From Ignavibacteria bacterium (GTDB lineage Bacteria; Bacteroidota; Ignavibacteria; Tepidaquicellales; Tepidaquicellaceae), in assembly GCA_016716125.1 (NCBI GenBank), contig JADJWZ010000003.1:1-64000 (forward strand): a stretch of DNA of 64,000 nucleotides, in the 5' to 3' direction. The translations under genes were made by a program, and so were the position numbers. This document shows positions 17,741-27,233 of this stretch, piece after piece; position 1 is the stretch's first letter, and each line of letters begins with the position of its first letter. The notes under the pieces were generated by a model. The model saw nothing but the letters and a program-made list of their open reading frames with translations, ran no database searches and was not told the origin of the DNA.

Positions 17741-17761
17741 AAATTTTTAAACCTGTTTGAA

Positions 17762-19534
17762 TTATCGCTTGTCGTTTTTATCGGATGCAAACTCGACAAA
17801 TATTTTGTTTCCCTTTATCTGATTATCATTCATTACTTTTACAACCTTGTTGGAATACTTTTCATCGACATTTACAAAACTGTATTTGTCAAATATTGAG
17901 ATCTCGCCTACAGCCGTTCCCGGAATTCCTGTCTCTCCCGCTATAGCTCCCAGAATATCCTTCGGCATTATTCCGGCATTTTTTCCAATGCTGATAAAAA
18001 TTCTCTTTGAACCGGCGCTGTATCTGTCTGAACCGCCTCTGTCACTTTTTCTGTCCGACTTTCTGTCTCCTCTTTTTTCTTCCCGTCTGTCACCTCTTTT
18101 ATCTCCTCTTTTTTCATCCCTTCTTCCTCTGCCTTCGTCTCTTTTTCTGTCTTTTCCGAAAGATTTTTTTCTGCCCTGTCTGTCATCATCGTCATAACCG
18201 CTGTATGATCTTTCTTGCATTACAGGCGCTTCAGTTTCCGCGGATTTACCTATCACTAATTTAAGTAACGCTGATGCAATATCTTCCAGCGAATGTTCCT
18301 CATTAAGAAGTTTCTGAATTATGATATCGTGAAGATTCAGTTCTTTGTCTGTCTTTATAATATTCGCAACTTCATCCTGAAGGACTTTTGTTCTTACTTC
18401 CTCTACATCTTTCTCAGTCGGAACAGGCAGTTTATTAATCGGAGTCTTTGTAAATTTTTCTATGTCTTTTAGTTTTCTGAAATCCTTTCCCTTTACAAAT
18501 GTAAACGCACTGCCTTCTCTACCGGCTCTTGCAGTTCTGCCTATCCTGTGAACGTAATACTCTTCATCCTGCGGCATATCATAATTTACCACTGCATCAA
18601 TTTCATCCACGTCAATACCCCTCGCCGCAACGTCAGTCGCTACAAGTATGTCCAGAGTTCGGTTTCTGAATTTTGCCATAACCCTGTCGCGCATCATCTG
18701 CTTCATGTCTCCGTGCAGTCCTTCAGCCGGATATCCTCTCGCCTGCAAGTGTGACACAAGATCGTCCACCATTCTCTTAGTGTTACAGAATACAAGCGTC
18801 AGCTCGGGATCGTATATGTCCACTAATCTTGTAAGCACTTCAAGCTTCCCGACTGATTTAATGTCGAGATAATATTGTTTAACTTTCGGAACGGTCAGTT
18901 CTTTATGAATTACTTTTATATGAACCGGATCATTCAGATATTTCTTTGACAATTGAACAATTGCCTGTGGAATGGTCGCGGAAAAAAATACTGTCTGCCT
19001 TTCCTTTGCTGATGATTTAATTATACTTTCGATATCATCCCTGAAACCCATGTCAAGCATCTCGTCCGCTTCATCAAGTACAATATATTTTACATCCGAC
19101 AGATTTATTGTGCCCCTGTTAATGTGATCAAGCAATCTGCCCGGTGTTGCAATAATGATCTGCACTCCGGATTTCAGCGCTTTGAATTGTCTGTCGATTG
19201 ACTGTCCTCCGTACACCGGAATGACCTTAACATTTTTTTTGTATTTCAGAAGTTCGCTGAACTCTTCAGCAACCTGGATCGCCAGTTCTCTTGTTGGACA
19301 TAAGACAACTGCCTGAATTTTTTTAGAATCAGATTCTACATTTTCAATTATCGGTATTGCAAAAGATGCTGTCTTTCCCGTACCTGTCTGCGCCTGACCG
19401 AGTACATCCCTTCCTTCCATAATAACGGGAATTGACTGAGTCTGTATCGGAGTTGCTTCTTCAAATCCCATATCTTTTACTGCTTTCTGAATTTCCATGG
19501 ATAAATTCAGGTCTTCAAATTTTGCGGTATGCAT
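17762..19534 (-). CDS. deaD: DEAD-box ATP-dependent RNA helicase, DeaD/CsdA-like
   Basis: The product has 590 residues. The Q motif and Walker A AQTGTGKT (residues 48-55) are followed by PTRELA, DEAD in VLDEADEMLDMG, SAT, then ARGIDVD and HRIGRTARAGREG. A charged, Arg/Gly/Asp-rich linker (about residues 440-505) leads to a C-terminal DbpA/CsdA-type RNA-binding domain (IFISIGKNAGIMPKDILGAI). It unwinds RNA in ribosome assembly and cold adaptation. The linker is low in complexity, so several overlapping frames there look open but are shadows. It follows phoH on the minus strand after a 128-base gap and heads the HAD-GNAT-EamA run. Confidence 0.93.
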   Translation of the reverse strand: MHTAKFEDLNLSMEIQKAVKDMGFEEATPIQTQSIPVIMEGRDVLGQAQTGTGKTASFAIPIIENVESDSKKIQAVVLCPTRELAIQVAEEFSELLKYKKNVKVIPVYGGQSIDRQFKALKSGVQIIIATPGRLLDHINRGTINLSDVKYIVLDEADEMLDMGFRDDIESIIKSSAKERQTVFFSATIPQAIVQLSKKYLNDPVHIKVIHKELTVPKVKQYYLDIKSVGKLEVLTRLVDIYDPELTLVFCNTKRMVDDLVSHLQARGYPAEGLHGDMKQMMRDRVMAKFRNRTLDILVATDVAARGIDVDEIDAVVNYDMPQDEEYYVHRIGRTARAGREGSAFTFVKGKDFRKLKDIEKFTKTPINKLPVPTEKDVEEVRTKVLQDEVANIIKTDKELNLHDIIIQKLLNEEHSLEDIASALLKLVIGKSAETEAPVMQERSYSGYDDDDRQGRKKSFGKDRKRDEGRGRRDEKRGDKRGDRREEKRGDRKSDRKSDRGGSDRYSAGSKRIFISIGKNAGIMPKDILGAIAGETGIPGTAVGEISIFDKYSFVNVDEKYSNKVVKVMNDNQIKGNKIFVEFASDKNDKR

Positions 19535-19662
19535 TTATTGTGTTTTATTTTTTTTAATAATTCAGATGGTGATGAGCGTGAATTTTTGAAATGATCATTA
19601 GATTTTCCTTAACTGTTGAAATTCCGCTGTAATATATTCTCTATAATAGATAAATTAATTAT

Positions 19663-21000
19663 TTAAAGCAAATTGCTTGCGAGCTCTGCTAGTTCTGATC
19701 TCTCGCCTTTTAGTAGATTTACATGAGCATAAAGCTTTTGACCTTTGAAATGCTCTATCAGATATGAAAGGCCGTTTGACTGTGAATCAAGATACGGATG
19801 ATCGATCTGATACACATCGCCTGTGAATACCAGTTTAGAACCTTCGCCCGCTCTCGTTATTATTGTTTTAATTTCGTGAGGAGTCAGATTCTGCGCTTCA
19901 TCTACTATAAAAAAAATTCTCTGCAGACTTCTTCCGCGGATATAACTCAGCGGCTCTATCACAAGCTTCTGATCTTTGACCATTTGTGCTATGATCTGAT
20001 GCTGCTTGTCTGTCTCTGAATACTGATCCTGTATGACTTTTATATTATCCCATAGCGGCTGCATATACGGAGCAAGCTTGTCTTCTATATCTCCCGGCAG
20101 ATAACCGATATCTTTATTGCTGAGCGGTACTATAGGTCTTGCAATATAAATCTGTCTGTAATTTTTTCTCATCTGAAGAGCCGATGCTATGGCTAAAAGC
20201 GTCTTACCCGTTCCTGCTTTTCCTGTCATTGACACAAGAGGAATTTCCGTATTTATCAATGCGTCTGTTGCAAAAGTCTGCTCGGCGTTTCGGGATTTAA
20301 TTCCGTATAAGTCCGTCTTATCCACTTTCCTTAACACTTCGCGTATTGGATCGTAATGCGCCAGCACAGACCTGCTGCTGTTTCTGAGAATATAAAATTT
20401 GTTCGGCAGTATATCTCCGTTTAACTTCTTTCTGACCGCATCTATGCCGACTTCAAACGGCGACTGATACAGCTTTAATAAAATATCATCATCGAAATTA
20501 TCTATGAATTCCTTTCCGCTGTATAATTCTTCAACGCTTGCAGTCATATCAGTAGTGTAATCTTCCGCAAGCACGCCTATTGCTTTTGCCTTCATACGGA
20601 GATTTACATCTTTGCTGACAAGTATCACGGATCTGCCTTTGTTTTTATTATGAACATCAAGCGCAGTACTGAGTATTCTGTGATCCGGCGTATCGTCTAT
20701 AAACATTTCCCTGATCTCAGACAAAAGACCTTTTGTAATTGCTATCCGTACCTTTCCTCTGCCTTTTCCCAATGAAACTCCGTCTTTAAACAAAGCTGAA
20801 CCTGTCATTGAATCTAATGTCCTTGCAAATTCCCTCGCGTTTAAATTTATTACCTGACTTCCCCTTTTAAAATGATCAAGCTCTTCTATTACTGTCAGAG
20901 GTATGATAATGTCATTTTCTTTGAACTGCAAAACACAGGATGAATCATGAAGTATAACGTTTGTATCAAGAATGAAAATCTTAGTGGATTTTTTTGCCAT
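19663..21000 (-). CDS. phoH: PhoH2-type protein: PIN domain fused to PhoH ATPase
   Basis: The 445-residue product has an N-terminal PIN RNase domain (FILDTNVILHD with the first acidic residue, then VIEELDHFK and DVNLRMKAKAIGV). A PhoH helicase-like ATPase follows (GKAGTGKTLLAIASALQMR, then IYIARPIVPL and FFIVDEAQNLTPHEIK). PIN-PhoH proteins are RNA unwinding and cleaving enzymes. The length and both active sites are complete. A predicted toxin-antitoxin-like partner found with some PhoH2 genes is not visible here. Its start lies next to the REP array at 21080, so the array sits upstream of this gene. Confidence 0.92.
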   Translation of the reverse strand: MAKKSTKIFILDTNVILHDSSCVLQFKENDIIIPLTVIEELDHFKRGSQVINLNAREFARTLDSMTGSALFKDGVSLGKGRGKVRIAITKGLLSEIREMFIDDTPDHRILSTALDVHNKNKGRSVILVSKDVNLRMKAKAIGVLAEDYTTDMTASVEELYSGKEFIDNFDDDILLKLYQSPFEVGIDAVRKKLNGDILPNKFYILRNSSRSVLAHYDPIREVLRKVDKTDLYGIKSRNAEQTFATDALINTEIPLVSMTGKAGTGKTLLAIASALQMRKNYRQIYIARPIVPLSNKDIGYLPGDIEDKLAPYMQPLWDNIKVIQDQYSETDKQHQIIAQMVKDQKLVIEPLSYIRGRSLQRIFFIVDEAQNLTPHEIKTIITRAGEGSKLVFTGDVYQIDHPYLDSQSNGLSYLIEHFKGQKLYAHVNLLKGERSELAELASNLL

Positions 21001-21089
21001 ATAGAATTGGGATTCAGTTTAGTCAATTTTCAGAGAACAAATATACTTTATCCCTTGCTTATATGAAATGTAGGTATAATTCATTAATG

Positions 21090-21640
21090 GCGGTAGTCAC
21101 AGCTGAGTCACCCGGATAGTTTGCATTATATTACATCGTAACAGCTGAGTCTCCCGCATCGACTGCTTTTTTATTTACAGTGAAATTAGCGCGGGGACTC
21201 AGCGCAGAAGTTTACAGCATATTCTATCCCATTGAGTCCCCGCAATAGATTTACTCTGAACATGTCATCCATTGCAGCGGGTGACTCAATGGAGACCACT
21301 ATTTCGTAGTCTCCTGCAAAGACTGCATTTAAATTTACGGTGAGTTTTGCGCGGGGACTCAGCGTTGATGTATATCGCATACTCTATCCCATTGAGTCCC
21401 CGCAATAGATTAATTCTAATCTTGAAATACATTGTATACGGGCGACTCAATGGAGACCACTATTTCGTTGTCACAGCTGAGTCTCCCGCATGACTGCATT
21501 TAAATTTACGGTGAGTTTTGCGCGGGGACTCAGCGTAGAAGTTTACAGCATATTCTGTCCCATTGACTCCCCGCAATAGATTTACTTTAACCTTATCATT
21601 TATTGCGGCGGGTGACTCAACAGAGACTAATAATCTTACG
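21090..21640. repeat. REP-like palindromic repeat array, left part (about three units of 160-170 bp)
   Basis: Each unit has two inverted pairs. One is CAGCTGAGTCTCCCGC facing GCGCGGGGACTCAGCG, about 40 bases apart. The other is CCCATTGAGTCCCCGC facing GCGGGTGACTCAATGGAG, about 40-45 bases apart, with CAATAG/CATTG inside. GCGGGGACTCAGCG starts near 21190, 21350 and 21520, giving the period. A degenerate extra half unit lies at 21096. The units would fold as strong hairpins on either strand. Frames through them read as peptides such as VSIESPAAMDDMF only because the repeats lack stops in that frame. Confidence 0.88.
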
Positions 21641-22198
21641 CGGTGACCCGGCGGAAATGAGATTAGCATAGTGATGTAAATTGCATTTTGCTTTTTCACC
21701 ATGTATATAAAATCTTGCGCTAGAATATTCATAGTCAAGATAATCTTCAGCAAGTTTCCATTTTCCGGAAATGGGATTCCTGTGTATGTAATTAAGTTTT
21801 TGTTTAATAAACTTTTCAGTGAATAACTCTTTGCAGTCGAATGAATCTTCGAACACTTCATGTTCTTTATTCCTTTTCTTTTCAGAGAGATTCACACCAT
21901 CTGACATCAGCTTTAGCAAGTCATGTCTTCCTGATTTTTCCAGTCTATCTACAATTTCACAAGCTAAAAACCTTTTTCCATTTCCAATAATATTATTTAT
22001 TGCTATTTGAGAATTTGCAGTATAGGTAAGTAAGTGAAGATGGTTTGGCATAATCACATATCCGCAATTATAAACCATTGTTTTTGTAATGTCCTCAAAC
22101 CACTGATATAAATACTTATATATATCTGTAATTTCAAAAAGGTTCATCCACCTGAAGCAGGTAAAATTATAATTAACATGTAGTTTCCTTATGCTCAT
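21617..22198 (-). CDS. REP-associated tyrosine transposase (RAYT, Y1 family)
   Basis: This is a single-domain Y1 transposase of 193 residues. It has the HUH-type motif YVIMPNHLHLL, then KQKLNYIHRNPISGKW and LDYEYSSARFYIHGEKA, the signatures of the COG1943 REP-associated group. I chose ATG 22198 (MSIRKLHVNYNFTCFRW). The frame is open further upstream to 22282, but that part is only repeat DNA. The C terminus runs a few residues into the left repeat (ISAGSPRK) before the stop at 21617. RAYTs cut and join single-stranded REP hairpins, and here the gene is embedded in them. It appears intact. Confidence 0.9.
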   Translation of the reverse strand: MSIRKLHVNYNFTCFRWMNLFEITDIYKYLYQWFEDITKTMVYNCGYVIMPNHLHLLTYTANSQIAINNIIGNGKRFLACEIVDRLEKSGRHDLLKLMSDGVNLSEKKRNKEHEVFEDSFDCKELFTEKFIKQKLNYIHRNPISGKWKLAEDYLDYEYSSARFYIHGEKAKCNLHHYANLISAGSPRKIISLC

Positions 22199-22204
22199 AC
22201 TTTC

Positions 22205-22465
22205 TTCTATCCCATTGAGTCCCCGCAATAGATTTACTCTGAACATATCCTCCATTGCAGCGGGTGACTCAATGGAGACCACTTTACTATCGTCACAGCT
22301 GAGTTACCCGCTTTGATTGCATTTGAACTTACAGTGAATTTTTCGCGGGGACTCAGCGTCGTTTTTAGCCCATTGAGTCCCCGCAATAGTTTTACTCTAT
22401 TAATGAGATTCATTTAATGCGGCTGACTCAATGGAGACAATTGCAGGATGACTCTATGGAGACAA
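22205..22465. repeat. REP-like palindromic repeat array, right part
   Basis: The CCCATTGAGTCCCCGC / GCGGGTGACTCAATGG hairpin occurs at 22211-22276. The CAGCTGAGTTACCCGC / GCGGGGACTCAGCG pair spans 22296-22357. A second, more degenerate CCCATTGAGTCCCCGC / GCTGACTCAATGGAG hairpin is at 22369-22435. A final degenerate half (GGATGACTCTATGGAGAC) ends at 22464, directly at the stop of the next minus-strand gene. With the left part, it brackets the RAYT gene. Confidence 0.85.
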
Positions 22466-22466
22466 C

Positions 22467-24554
22467 TTAAAACAATATCTCCACTCCGATATTCAGTCTG
22501 TTATTTATATCTCCGTCTATTCTGTCATTTCCGCTTCCGGTGAATTTTACTCCGTCCGTGTATGTCTCTGAATACTTTGCGGAGATCTCAAAAAGCCGGA
22601 ATGGTTTATAGCGCAGTACGGCATACCATCTTTTCCCTTTTCCGTACAAAGCTGTATTTGACATAACTCCTTTTATATCATTTTCATATTCGTAAATTCT
22701 GCTGTCGTAATTTTCAGTATCAAAAAATATTATCCGCATATCGAATACCAAACCCGGAAACGGATTCAGCCGCATATCAGAAAAAAAGAGCGAGCCCTTA
22801 CTGGCATTTCCGGATTCCCTGTATCTGACATTCACAAATTCAAAACGGCTTCTGAATCTCAGCGCGTCAGACAGCTGATATATAAAACCTAATCTTGCAT
22901 TAAACTGATGTCTGTTATCAGTAAGCTTTACATCTCTTTGAATAGAATCTATTACTGTCACAATGTCTCCTTTAATTTCATTTTTGATTTTCAGATTAAT
23001 TACAAATCCTTTTTCCGCACGCCAGTCTGCATTAATTAAAAAATCATTTCCCGAAACCGGAAGTGGATTTAAAAAAGATCTGTATGGAAATTTATACTGA
23101 TCGAAATATGTATTCAGAGTCAGACCTTTGAACGGCTTTAAAGTCAGACCGGCGTAAAATCCTCTTTCGTTTCTTGTCTCACCGCTTCTTTCACCAAATC
23201 CTGAAGAGTGAACTGAAATAAAATTGTAAGGATAATTCCTATATGAAAATATAAGCTCCGCTGTTCCGGGAAAAGTAAATGAAACTGAATTAATGGAAGC
23301 AACTGCACCCGATGCCGAATGAGTCCATTCACCGAAGAAATTCAAATTCTTAACCAGAACATCATAGTCAGCGCCAATCGATTCAGACTTATTTCCGCTG
23401 AAATTATACAGCTCCTTTATTGTATCCTTCAAAACAGGTATAGAAAATTTACCGGACCAGTATGTAATGCCGGATCTTAAGAATCCTTTTGAGTATGATA
23501 CTCTTCCTCCGAAGAATTTTTCCTTAACCGATTTTTTTCTTCCGATTTCCGATGAAGTCCGGTGATAACCGTCATTATAAAATGAAGAAACATTTCCGGA
23601 ATGTGCGTCAATACTTGCGTCGAAATAATTATCCGAATAAAAAAGATCGGTAACAAAATTTCCCAGCTCGTAACTTATTGCAGCGCCTCTGAAAAACTGC
23701 GATTCGCTAACGGAAGTATATCCCTTAATTCCTTTGCCTTTTCTTTTTAAAGGGCTGACAGCGTCAATCCCTTTGGAAAAATATCCCGAGCCGGAAAGCG
23801 TAAGTCCCTGTCCAAAATTAAGAGAATAGTCGCCTGCAATAATTTTTCTGAATCCGAATAACTTTTCAGCTGCAAAATATCCTGAGGTGAAGTCATTCAA
23901 ATGCTTTTCTCCGGGATCTTTTTCCATAGTGAGATTTATTTCAAGAGTCGAGCCCGCTTTTCCGTATTTTAATTTCAAACCAGTATATAGTTTAGGTTTT
24001 GTACCTTCATATTTATCCGTTAAGTAACCATGCTTAGTCTGAAGATCCTGCATAAATCTTGATCTGACACGCGTAGTAATATTATCTAAGATCTTAAGCT
24101 GTGAAGATTTATAAATCAAGCCTGTCTCATCAATTATTACATCGGAAGAAGATTTTCTAACAATGAGATAAATTTTAATTTTCTCGTAAAGTTCTGCAGA
24201 CATGCCTTTGACTTTAAGCAGTTCGCGTTTTGATTTGAATTTTTTAATTTCACTGCGGTAATTTAAAATATTACGCGCAGTCATAGAATTTAAAAAAGGG
24301 ATCAGCGCAAGTTCGTCAAATGTGACTTTATTCAGGTCAAGCGGATTTCTCCGGAGGGTTTCCAGATCTTCGAGTATGTCAGGATCTTCAGTGTCCGTAT
24401 CAAAACTTTCCATAAGAATTTCCTCGCGGTAGGAATTTCTCATATCCGTTGTATCAAGCGTCTGACCTTTATCCTGCGCCGGCAAAGCGGATATTGTCAG
24501 ACAATTCATCAAAGCATAAATGCAAATACTTACCGGTATTAATTTTCCTGTCAT
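22467..24554 (-). CDS. secreted helix-hairpin-helix protein with C-terminal outer-membrane barrel
   Basis: The 695-residue product starts with a signal peptide (MTGKLIPVSICIYALMNCL). Residues about 70-130 form two ComEA-like helix-hairpin-helix motifs (NPLDLNKVTFDELALIPFLN, then LLKVKGMSAELYEKIKIYL). From about residue 150 the sequence alternates in the manner of an outer-membrane beta-barrel and ends with RLNIGVEILF, an aromatic C terminus. Proteins of this architecture are common in Bacteroidota, but their function is not established; DNA binding at the outer membrane is only a guess from the HhH part. It stands alone between the REP array and the lipase. Confidence 0.75.
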   Translation of the reverse strand: MTGKLIPVSICIYALMNCLTISALPAQDKGQTLDTTDMRNSYREEILMESFDTDTEDPDILEDLETLRRNPLDLNKVTFDELALIPFLNSMTARNILNYRSEIKKFKSKRELLKVKGMSAELYEKIKIYLIVRKSSSDVIIDETGLIYKSSQLKILDNITTRVRSRFMQDLQTKHGYLTDKYEGTKPKLYTGLKLKYGKAGSTLEINLTMEKDPGEKHLNDFTSGYFAAEKLFGFRKIIAGDYSLNFGQGLTLSGSGYFSKGIDAVSPLKRKGKGIKGYTSVSESQFFRGAAISYELGNFVTDLFYSDNYFDASIDAHSGNVSSFYNDGYHRTSSEIGRKKSVKEKFFGGRVSYSKGFLRSGITYWSGKFSIPVLKDTIKELYNFSGNKSESIGADYDVLVKNLNFFGEWTHSASGAVASINSVSFTFPGTAELIFSYRNYPYNFISVHSSGFGERSGETRNERGFYAGLTLKPFKGLTLNTYFDQYKFPYRSFLNPLPVSGNDFLINADWRAEKGFVINLKIKNEIKGDIVTVIDSIQRDVKLTDNRHQFNARLGFIYQLSDALRFRSRFEFVNVRYRESGNASKGSLFFSDMRLNPFPGLVFDMRIIFFDTENYDSRIYEYENDIKGVMSNTALYGKGKRWYAVLRYKPFRLFEISAKYSETYTDGVKFTGSGNDRIDGDINNRLNIGVEILF

Positions 24555-24650
24555 GGTTAATCATATTTTCCGCACAAATATAACAATGTTTAGTCCAATT
24601 AAAAAAATTAATATTTGCTGTTTGTGAAAATTCAATCTGTTAAAAAGTAT

Positions 24651-24693
24651 TGTATAAAAAATACCTTCTCCTTATTATTAGTCAGGAAAAGGT
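24651..24693 (-). terminator. rho-independent terminator downstream of the lipase gene
   Basis: On the minus strand, ACCTTTTCCT pairs with AGGAGAAGGT (one mismatch), followed by a T-rich run. It lies about 45 bases beyond the lipase stop. Confidence 0.7.
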
Positions 24694-24738
24694 AAAAATT
24701 TATAAAAGAAGAAAAATTATATTAAATCAGAAATTGAT

Positions 24739-25836
24739 TTACGGATTTTTCCATTTACAAGGTGTATTACCTGTATTTGTTATTGGTGCGTTAAGTAAAT
24801 TAAGATAAGTACTTGTAGTATGCTCAAAGGCGACCCAGCATTCATAATTTTCTAAAGAACCTGAAGGAAAATTACATGGTACCGGAGTTGCCGGTCCGTT
24901 CAGTTCGACTTTAGTTCCGACATGTTTGTAAATGAGATTATATTTTGTAAAATATACATCCATTGCTAATAGCACGGCATCTATTGAATATGGAATTGAT
25001 GTCGGAATCTGATTTACTAATACAGTCGCTATTTCGCCGTAAAAATAATGAACAATATCATTCGGGTTTACAACTCTGTAACTTTCGGAATTAGTTGCTG
25101 AAATTTTCTGATCATAATGCTGCGCGAACTGAGCATTACCGCAACTCGGAGCTGCATAGGTATATGTGTTCAGACTGAATCTCGATGTGTAACCGTTATC
25201 AATGAACCATGCAGACATCATAGTCGCGAGCATTCCGCCGAGACTGTGACCGGTAATATACATTTGATTTGTGCTGTCGCTGAATGCGTTAAGATACTGA
25301 GATAGAGTTTTTCCCGATGCGGAATCTCTCATTATCAGAAGAGAGTCAAGACCAAACAATGCGCCGTATGAAACTGAATCTTCGGAAGTTCCCCAAGGAT
25401 ATCTGACAAATTCAATTGCTCCGATATCTTCTTTCCAGTCATATGGAAAACACCAGTCCGTTCCGCGGATTGCAATACAGTAAGCAGCCGGCGTTACAGT
25501 TGTATCCTTTGCAACAAACATCATGTTTCCGTTTTGCGAAGACAGAGCCGGTCCCCAGTCAAGTTTCCAGTCTCCGCCCGTTGCATAATTATTATTCTTT
25601 AATTGTAGGATAAGCGAGTCCCGCAGATATGCGGTATTATTTTCCGCAGTATAACTAAGCGAAGCAAGGGTCATGCAAATCGAAGCTTCGGATTCGTCAT
25701 AACTAAAAACAGTCGGAGGATTGCTGACGCCCGGATTTCCGGAATCATCCACGCAGGATGACAAAAAACTTAAACAAACTAAAACTGACAACAAGTATAT
25801 TATTTTCATTAATATTTTCGGTTTGATTGAATGCAA
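24739..25836 (-). CDS. class 3 lipase-like lipoprotein
   Basis: The 365-residue product has a signal peptide with lipobox LSSC (Cys 28 from the first ATG; a second ATG at residue 11 is also a possible start). The alpha/beta hydrolase core has the lipase_3 nucleophile elbow GHSLGG (Ser about 198), preceded by AYCIAIRGTDWCFPYDWKED, and followed by an aspartate and histidine region (VVNPNDIVHYFYGE). It is expected to be anchored to the envelope and to hydrolyse acylglycerol or other esters. It ends with a terminator at 24693 and starts about 160 bases from the divergent darG-like gene. Confidence 0.85.
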   Translation of the reverse strand: MHSIKPKILMKIIYLLSVLVCLSFLSSCVDDSGNPGVSNPPTVFSYDESEASICMTLASLSYTAENNTAYLRDSLILQLKNNNYATGGDWKLDWGPALSSQNGNMMFVAKDTTVTPAAYCIAIRGTDWCFPYDWKEDIGAIEFVRYPWGTSEDSVSYGALFGLDSLLIMRDSASGKTLSQYLNAFSDSTNQMYITGHSLGGMLATMMSAWFIDNGYTSRFSLNTYTYAAPSCGNAQFAQHYDQKISATNSESYRVVNPNDIVHYFYGEIATVLVNQIPTSIPYSIDAVLLAMDVYFTKYNLIYKHVGTKVELNGPATPVPCNFPSGSLENYECWVAFEHTTSTYLNLLNAPITNTGNTPCKWKNP

Positions 25837-25998
25837 ATTAATTGATGATAAAAATCAAAACAATTCTTAAATTAGAACTGTTATTTTATTCTAAGGAAAA
25901 ATTGTAAAATTGATTTATTGATTATTTAAAAAATCAAAGATGTGAACTCATAAATTAAAATGAATTTTAAATTTTACTTTAAATTTTTAACTTAATTC

Positions 25999-26526
25999 AT
26001 GGCAAACATTATTGAAATAAATGGAAACATTTTCGAAAGTAATTCACAGACAATTGTAAATACTGTAAATTGTGTTGGAGTTATGGGGAAAGGAATTGCC
26101 CTGGAATTCAAAAAAAGGTATCCGGAAATGTTTAAAGTGTATGCTGAACAATGTAAGAAAGGACTTATTAAACCAGGGATATTATATCTCTACAAAAAAT
26201 CATCACCTTGGATTTTGAATTTCCCGACCAAGAACCATTGGAAACATCCTTCTAAATTGGAATATATTGAACTGGGTTTGCAAAAATTTTCAAATGAATA
26301 TCAAAAGAAAGGTATTATCTCAATAGCGTTTCCATTACTAGGTACTATGAATGGCGGATTGAAATGGACGGACGTAAAAGTATTAATGTATAAATATTTA
26401 TCTGAACTCGAAAATCTTGACGTTGAAATTTATCACTATAATGATTTAAAAGAAGTTGAAACAAATTATACCAAAAAACCCCTCGAAGCACTTCAGGTAA
26501 GTGACACTTCAAGTAATAAAATTTAG
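25999..26526 (+). CDS. darG: macro-domain protein, DarG-like antitoxin
   Basis: This is a 175-residue single macro domain: IIEINGNIFESNSQTIVNTV, then CVGVMGKGIALEFKKRYPEM, PTKNHWKHPSKLEYIELGL and SIAFPLLGTMNGGLKW. These match the DarG macrodomain, which removes ADP-ribose from thymidine in DNA and neutralises DarT. It is short, without the extra C-terminal domain of the longer DarGs. A DarT-like gene follows 25 bases downstream, so the pairing supports the call. The usual order in described loci is darT first, so the order here is reversed. The product is intact. Confidence 0.85.
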   Translation: MANIIEINGNIFESNSQTIVNTVNCVGVMGKGIALEFKKRYPEMFKVYAEQCKKGLIKPGILYLYKKSSPWILNFPTKNHWKHPSKLEYIELGLQKFSNEYQKKGIISIAFPLLGTMNGGLKWTDVKVLMYKYLSELENLDVEIYHYNDLKEVETNYTKKPLEALQVSDTSSNKI

Positions 26527-26551
26527 TAAATACTTTAGTTTTTACAATCGT

Positions 26552-27155
26552 ATGAATTTATATTACTTTGCGCATCTGAATAATTTTGTGAGTATAGTTG
26601 AAAACGGCATTTATTCGAAAAATGAAATACTAAGTAAAAGAATATCATTTTCTGATGTGTCGAATACGGATGTTCAAAACAGGAGACATTATAAAAAAAT
26701 TATAATTAAAGACAAGGATTACGGTTACTTACATAATTATGTTCCTCTTTACTTTACCCCCGCATACACCAACTTTTTACAACTACATTGATCAACAAGA
26801 AATTTTTTTTTATTGAATTAGATTTAAAAGATTTATAATGAATAAAATATGTCTGTTTACGGACGGAAATGCTGCTTCAAATGAAACGCATTTTTTTGAT
26901 AATTTTTCGGAAGCTTATTCTAAAATTCACTGGGATGTATTTGACGCAATATATTGGAATAATTTTCCTGACGGAAGAAGAAAAAGAAATTCAGAGGTGT
27001 TAGTATTTAATCATATTGAAACTGCTTATTTTAAAAGAATTGCTGTAAATAACAATTTAATGTTTGAAAAACTAAGAAGAATATTGGAAGAAAGAAAATG
27101 GAAAGGTTTAAATAAAGATTTTGTACTTGAATTAAATCACGGGTTCTTTTTTTGA
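26552..27155 (+). pseudogene. darT: DarT-like ssDNA ADP-ribosyltransferase toxin gene, frameshifted
   Basis: The first open piece, 26552-26791, reads NLYYFAHLNNFVSIVENGIY, then RISFSDVSNTDVQNRR and YLHNYVPLYFTP, the DarT N-terminal half. A second frame gives KFFFIELDLKDL (about 26800-26835). A third, 26838-27155, gives CLFTDGNAASNETHFFD, DAIYWNNFPDGRRKRNSEVL and VFNHIE, where the EVLV-type glutamate expected to be catalytic lies. At least two frameshifts separate the parts, near 26760-26800 and 26832. Together they cover a full-length DarT of about 200 residues. As read the toxin is dead; a base error is possible. Confidence 0.8.
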
Positions 27156-27169
27156 AGCTGGATTTTCAT

Positions 27170-27203
27170 AAAAAAACGGGAAACAACTTAAAGTCATTTC
27201 CCG
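27170..27203 (-). terminator. rho-independent terminator for the Omp28-like gene
   Basis: On the minus strand, CGGGAAA pairs with TTTCCCG around a 13-base loop and is followed by seven Ts. It lies between the convergent darT-like and Omp28-like genes. Confidence 0.85.
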
Positions 27204-27233
27204 CTAAAAATTTATGCTTATAAAATGAATTTA

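Noticed and set aside
21186..21861. Open frames through the REP array giving VSIESPAAM-type peptides
   Set aside because: They are repeats without stops in one frame; no start or protein context.
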